From positions 62,001 to 126,000 of the forward strand of contig NZ_JAHXZN010000001.1 of the NCBI RefSeq assembly GCF_019429485.1: DNA of 64,000 bases, written 5' to 3'. This stretch comes from Sphingomonas citri. Lineage in GTDB: Bacteria > Pseudomonadota > Alphaproteobacteria > Sphingomonadales > Sphingomonadaceae. Numbering within the stretch: the first letter of the stretch is position 1; each line of letters starts with the position of its first letter. Under the pieces are notes generated by a model, which saw only the letters and a list, made by a program, of their open reading frames with translations, was not told where the DNA came from and ran no database searches. Below, one piece after another: positions 60,912-64,000 of the stretch. The position numbers and the translations under genes are program-made.

Positions 60912-60923
60912 GGTAGCGGTACC
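60912..60923. promoter_or_regulatory. Candidate LacI-type operator upstream of GH74
   Basis: GGTAGCGGTACC is a near-perfect palindrome (10 of 12) with a central CG, as in GGTANCNGNTACC-like operators of LacI-family regulators. It lies 62 nt before the xyloglucanase start. It differs from the site at 59600, so both may not bind the same protein. Confidence 0.45.
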
Positions 60924-60984
60924 TTTCGTGCCATAGCCGGCACTCGCACAAGTGATCTGATAAATCGCGCGAAAGGGAGAAGGG

Positions 60985-63213
60985 GTGAGGATCCGGTCGG
61001 CTGCCATGCTTCTCGCCTCGCTCATCGCGCTGTCGGTGAACGTTCTCGCCGCACCGACCCTTCCTTATGCTTGGCGCAACGTGACGGTCGGCGGCGGCGG
61101 GTTCGCGCCCGGCATCGTCTTCAGCCGTGCCGAGCGCGGGCTCGCCTATCTCCGCACCGATATGGGCGGCGCCTATCGCTGGGACGCTGCCGGCGGCCGC
61201 TGGGTGCCGTTGCAGGACGACGTCGCCGAGGCGAGCTACATGGGCGTGGAGAGCGTCGCGCCCGATCCGGTCGACGCGGACCTCGTCTATCTCGCGGTCG
61301 GGATGGGCGCGCGCGGCCCTTCGGCGATCCTGCGCTCGAGCGACCGCGGCACGCACTGGCGCACGACGCCGGTGCCGTTCGCGATGGGGGGCAACGAGGA
61401 CGGCCGCGGTCTGGGTGAGCGGCTCGCGATCGACCCCGACGCGCGCGCGACGCTGTTCTTCGGTTCGCGCCACGACGGTCTGTGGCGCAGCGATGACTCC
61501 GCCGCGACGTGGCACAAGGTCGCAGCCTTCCCGCTCGCCGGTCTCGGTCGCCCCGACCGGCCGCGGACGACGCACGGCGGGCTGTCGTTCGTGTTGTTCG
61601 ACCCGGCGCACCGCGGCCGCATGTTCGTCGGCAGCACAGACCCGGGCGAGCACCACCTGTTCCGCTCGGACGACGGCGGCGCGACGTGGCGCGCGGTCTC
61701 GGGCGGGCCGCGTGCCGCCTTGCTCCCGGTCAAGGCCGCGGTCGGCGGGGACGGCGTCGTCACGCTGAGTTACAGCGACGCGATCGGGCCGAACGGCGTC
61801 AAAGACGGCGCGGTGTGGCGCTACGATCCCGACGCCGGCACGTGGCGCGACCTCACCCCGCCGCGCGCGGCGGGTGAGGTGCCCGGCGGCTTCTTCGGCG
61901 TCGCGGTCTCGGCGCAGGATCCACGTGTCATCGCGGTCAGCACGGTCAACCGGTACCAGCCGGTCGACACGGTGTGGCGCTCCACCGACGCGGGCGCGCA
62001 CTGGGACGAGCTGTGGCGCCGCAGCACGCGAGACGTCGGCGTCACGCCGTTCCTCGACTTCGACGGTCGGGCGAATTTTGGCCACTGGATCGCGGGGCTC
62101 GCGATCGACCCGTTTGATCCGGCGCACGCCGCCTATGTCACCGGCGCGACCGTCTACGCCACCGACGACTTCTCGCGTCCGGGCACGATGCGCTGGAGGC
62201 CCTGGACGCGCGGGATCGAGCAGACCGCGATCATCACGCTGGTGAGCCCGACCGGCGGCGCGCCGCTGGTGTCGGGCTTCGGCGATCTCGGCGGCTTCCG
62301 CCACGCCGACCTCACGCGCTCGCCCGCGCACGTCCACCGCACGCCGTTCCTCACCAACACCAACTCGCTCGACTATGCCGGCGCGGCGCCGCTGGTGCTG
62401 GTCCGCAGCGGCAACACGCACAAGCCGGTGGTGCCCGACACCTCGCTCGCCTGGTCGCAGGACGGTGGCGAAGTTTGGGCGCCGCTTCGCCTGCCCGCGA
62501 GCGAGACGATCCCGCGCGCTGACGGCACGCCCGCGCGGGCGCAGACCGGCAGCGCCGCGATCACCGTCTCGGCGGACGGCGCCACCTTCCTGGTCGAGAG
62601 CGACCGCCCGCTGCTCACCCGCGATCGCGGCGCGACGTGGCGCGCGGTCGCCGGCCTGCCCGTCGGCGCGCGCGTGACGGCGGACAAGGTGGACCCGATG
62701 CGCTTCTACGCGGTCGACGCCGGGCGTGGCCGCCTTCTCCGCAGTGACGACGGTGGTGCCAGCTTCGCGCCCGCCGCGGGGCAGGGGCTGCCGGCCGACC
62801 TGTCGGGTGCACGCGCGGTGGGACGCGAGGCGGCCAACCCGCTGGTGGCGGTGCCGGGGCGGGCTGGCGCTTTGTGGCTGCTCGCTGCGGGCACGCTCTA
62901 TCACTCGGAGGACGCGGGCGAGCATTGGACGCGCGCGGACGGGGCGGCCCGGATCGACCGCTACGGCCTCGGCAAGGCGGCGCCCGGCAGCATCTGGCCG
63001 GCCCTCTACGCGATCGCGACGGTGGACGGCACGCGAGGGATCTACCGATCGACCGACGGTGGCGCGCGCTGGATCCAGATCAACGACGCGGCGCACCGCT
63101 GGGGACTGCGGCTGCGCGTGATCAGCGGCGACCCGCGGCGCTACGGCCGTGTCTATGTCGGCACCGATGGCCGCGGCATCATGTACGGCGATCCGAAGGG
63201 GGAGGGTGAATGA
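60985..63213 (+). CDS. GH74 xyloglucanase
   Basis: A 742-residue secreted enzyme. The signal peptide is at about 1-22 (AAMLLASLIALSVNVLAA). It is made of beta-propeller repeats (two seven-bladed propellers) with many BNR/Asp-box motifs such as RSSDRGTHWR, RSDDGGATWR and RSTDAGAHWD. The GH74 catalytic aspartates are D59 in YLRTDMGGAYRW and D434 in GFGDLGGFRH. It cuts the glucan backbone of xyloglucan. The start is a GTG at 60985 with an AGGGAGAAGG site. The stop overlaps the GH35-like gene (ATGA). Confidence 0.93.
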   Translation: MRIRSAAMLLASLIALSVNVLAAPTLPYAWRNVTVGGGGFAPGIVFSRAERGLAYLRTDMGGAYRWDAAGGRWVPLQDDVAEASYMGVESVAPDPVDADLVYLAVGMGARGPSAILRSSDRGTHWRTTPVPFAMGGNEDGRGLGERLAIDPDARATLFFGSRHDGLWRSDDSAATWHKVAAFPLAGLGRPDRPRTTHGGLSFVLFDPAHRGRMFVGSTDPGEHHLFRSDDGGATWRAVSGGPRAALLPVKAAVGGDGVVTLSYSDAIGPNGVKDGAVWRYDPDAGTWRDLTPPRAAGEVPGGFFGVAVSAQDPRVIAVSTVNRYQPVDTVWRSTDAGAHWDELWRRSTRDVGVTPFLDFDGRANFGHWIAGLAIDPFDPAHAAYVTGATVYATDDFSRPGTMRWRPWTRGIEQTAIITLVSPTGGAPLVSGFGDLGGFRHADLTRSPAHVHRTPFLTNTNSLDYAGAAPLVLVRSGNTHKPVVPDTSLAWSQDGGEVWAPLRLPASETIPRADGTPARAQTGSAAITVSADGATFLVESDRPLLTRDRGATWRAVAGLPVGARVTADKVDPMRFYAVDAGRGRLLRSDDGGASFAPAAGQGLPADLSGARAVGREAANPLVAVPGRAGALWLLAAGTLYHSEDAGEHWTRADGAARIDRYGLGKAAPGSIWPALYAIATVDGTRGIYRSTDGGARWIQINDAAHRWGLRLRVISGDPRRYGRVYVGTDGRGIMYGDPKGEGE

Positions 63214-64000
63214 TCACGTTGTTGGGACGAGCCGCAGTGCTCGCGGCGGCGGCAGCGGCCGCGCTGGCGGCGGCGGGCGCGGGCGCGCAGGGCGCCGCGC
63301 CGCTGCCGCGGCTGGTGAGCCAAAGCGGGCGCCACGCGCTGCTGGTCGACGGGGCGCCGTTCCTGATGCTGGGCGCGCAGGTCAACAATTCGAGCAACTA
63401 TGCCGCGGCGCTGCCCGAGGTGTGGCCGGTTCTCGACCGCATCCACGCCAACACGATCGAGATCCCGATCGCCTGGCAGCAGGTCGAGCCGCGCGAAGGG
63501 CAGTTCGACCTCTCCTTCCTCCAGACGCTGCTCGATCAGGCGCGCGCGCACGACAAGCGCGTGGTGCTGCTGTGGTTCGGCACGTGGAAGAACACCAGCC
63601 CGGGCTACACGCCCGACTGGGTCAAGCTCGACAACCGCCGCTTCCCGCGCATGAAGACGCGCGACGGCAAGGATCACGGCGTGCTCACCCCGCTGTCGCA
63701 GGCGACGCTGGCGGCGGATCGGCGCGCCTTCGTCAAGGTGATGGAATATCTCCGCGACCACGACCAGCAGCACACGGTCGTGATGGTCCAGCCGGAGAAT
63801 GAGACGGGCAGCTATCGCAACCCGCGCGACTATGGCGCGGAGGGCAACCGCTTGTTCGCGCAGCCTATCCCGGCCGTGCTGGCGAAGCGCACCGGCAAGC
63901 GCGGCACCTGGGCGCAGGCGTTCGGCGCGCAGGCCGACCGCGCCTTCAACACCTGGTACGTCGCCTCCTACGTCAACGCCATCGCCGAGGCGGGGAAGAA
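63210..64000 (+). CDS. Secreted GH35-like beta-galactosidase (DUF5597-type), partial
   Basis: The first 263 codons; the gene runs off the right edge. A signal peptide (RAAVLAAAAAAALAAAGAGA) is followed by SGRHALLVDGAPFLMLGAQV. The TIM-barrel pattern continues with NTIEIPIAWQQVEPREGQFD and VVLLWFGTWKNTSPGYTPDW. The acid/base glutamate is E198 in VVMVQPENETGS, as in GH35 and GH42. This type, often with a DUF5597 C-terminal domain, is common in sphingomonad loci for plant polysaccharides. It would remove galactose side chains from xyloglucan oligosaccharides. It is coupled to GH74. Confidence 0.85.
   Translation, partial: MITLLGRAAVLAAAAAAALAAAGAGAQGAAPLPRLVSQSGRHALLVDGAPFLMLGAQVNNSSNYAAALPEVWPVLDRIHANTIEIPIAWQQVEPREGQFDLSFLQTLLDQARAHDKRVVLLWFGTWKNTSPGYTPDWVKLDNRRFPRMKTRDGKDHGVLTPLSQATLAADRRAFVKVMEYLRDHDQQHTVVMVQPENETGSYRNPRDYGAEGNRLFAQPIPAVLAKRTGKRGTWAQAFGAQADRAFNTWYVASYVNAIAEAGK

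Noticed and set aside
60709..63096. A 795-codon minus-strand frame opposite GH74
   Set aside because: GH74 has a signal peptide, Asp-boxes and catalytic aspartates on the plus strand. The reverse frame shows no recognisable motif.

Overview
This 64 kb window is GC-rich chromosomal DNA from an alphaproteobacterium, most likely a Sphingomonas-like member of the Sphingomonadaceae. The evidence is the set of encoded proteins (ChpT next to chemotaxis genes, an FYDLN-type acidic zinc-ribbon protein, RpoH, a family-74 xyloglucanase, small DUF4112 and DUF6481 proteins), one promoter that fits the alphaproteobacterial EcfG stress consensus, and the codon use. I see no transposases, integrases, phage genes or CRISPR arrays. 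Coding density is high. Most gaps hold terminators or copies of a roughly 95-bp REP-like inverted repeat.

Layout. 0-8.5 kb: end of rimO, anmK, a substrate-binding protein next to tRNA-Leu, ihfB, rpsA, cmk-aroA and an FYDLN protein. 8.5-14.2 kb: tRNA-Ala, then a probable general-stress island (EcfG promoter, CsbD protein, PAS-LuxR regulator, CsbD-like peptide, membrane protein, entericidin-like lipoprotein) and an orphan flavin-dependent halogenase. 14.3-23 kb: Lrp regulator divergent from alanine dehydrogenase with an 18-bp palindrome between them, dnaX-ybaB, mtgA, an amine oxidase, rpoH, rluD and a JAMM peptidase. 23-30 kb: chpT, a lipoprotein, and cheA-cheW-cheY-cheB-cheR. 30-33.5 kb: EamA exporter, peptidoglycan amidase, RNase P RNA, a C-terminal J-domain protein, a [2Fe-2S] protein and sufE.

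33.5-37.5 kb holds the most unusual locus, an enlarged phage-shock (Psp) operon. PspF is divergent from a sigma-54 promoter that drives a 43-residue exported peptide, then pspA, pspB and pspC. Four further small genes follow at regular 23-26 nt gaps. Each encodes one membrane segment plus a PspB-like coiled coil, and three of the four share the same C-terminal signature.

37.5-50 kb: sodB, small proteins, tRNA-Lys, the cell-shape operon mreB-mreC-mreD-mrdA-rodA, mutL, and the ribosomal operon rpsF-rpsR-rplI with a terminator-like hairpin in its leader. 50-56 kb: fatty-acid genes fabD, fabG, acpP, fabF and mltG, with an acyltransferase inserted in reverse.

56-64 kb: a plant-polysaccharide locus (carbohydrate esterase, GH3 glucosidase, LacI regulator, GH74 xyloglucanase, GH35-like beta-galactosidase running off the end). 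Its content fits stepwise breakdown of acetylated galacto-xyloglucan, with two candidate LacI-type operators.
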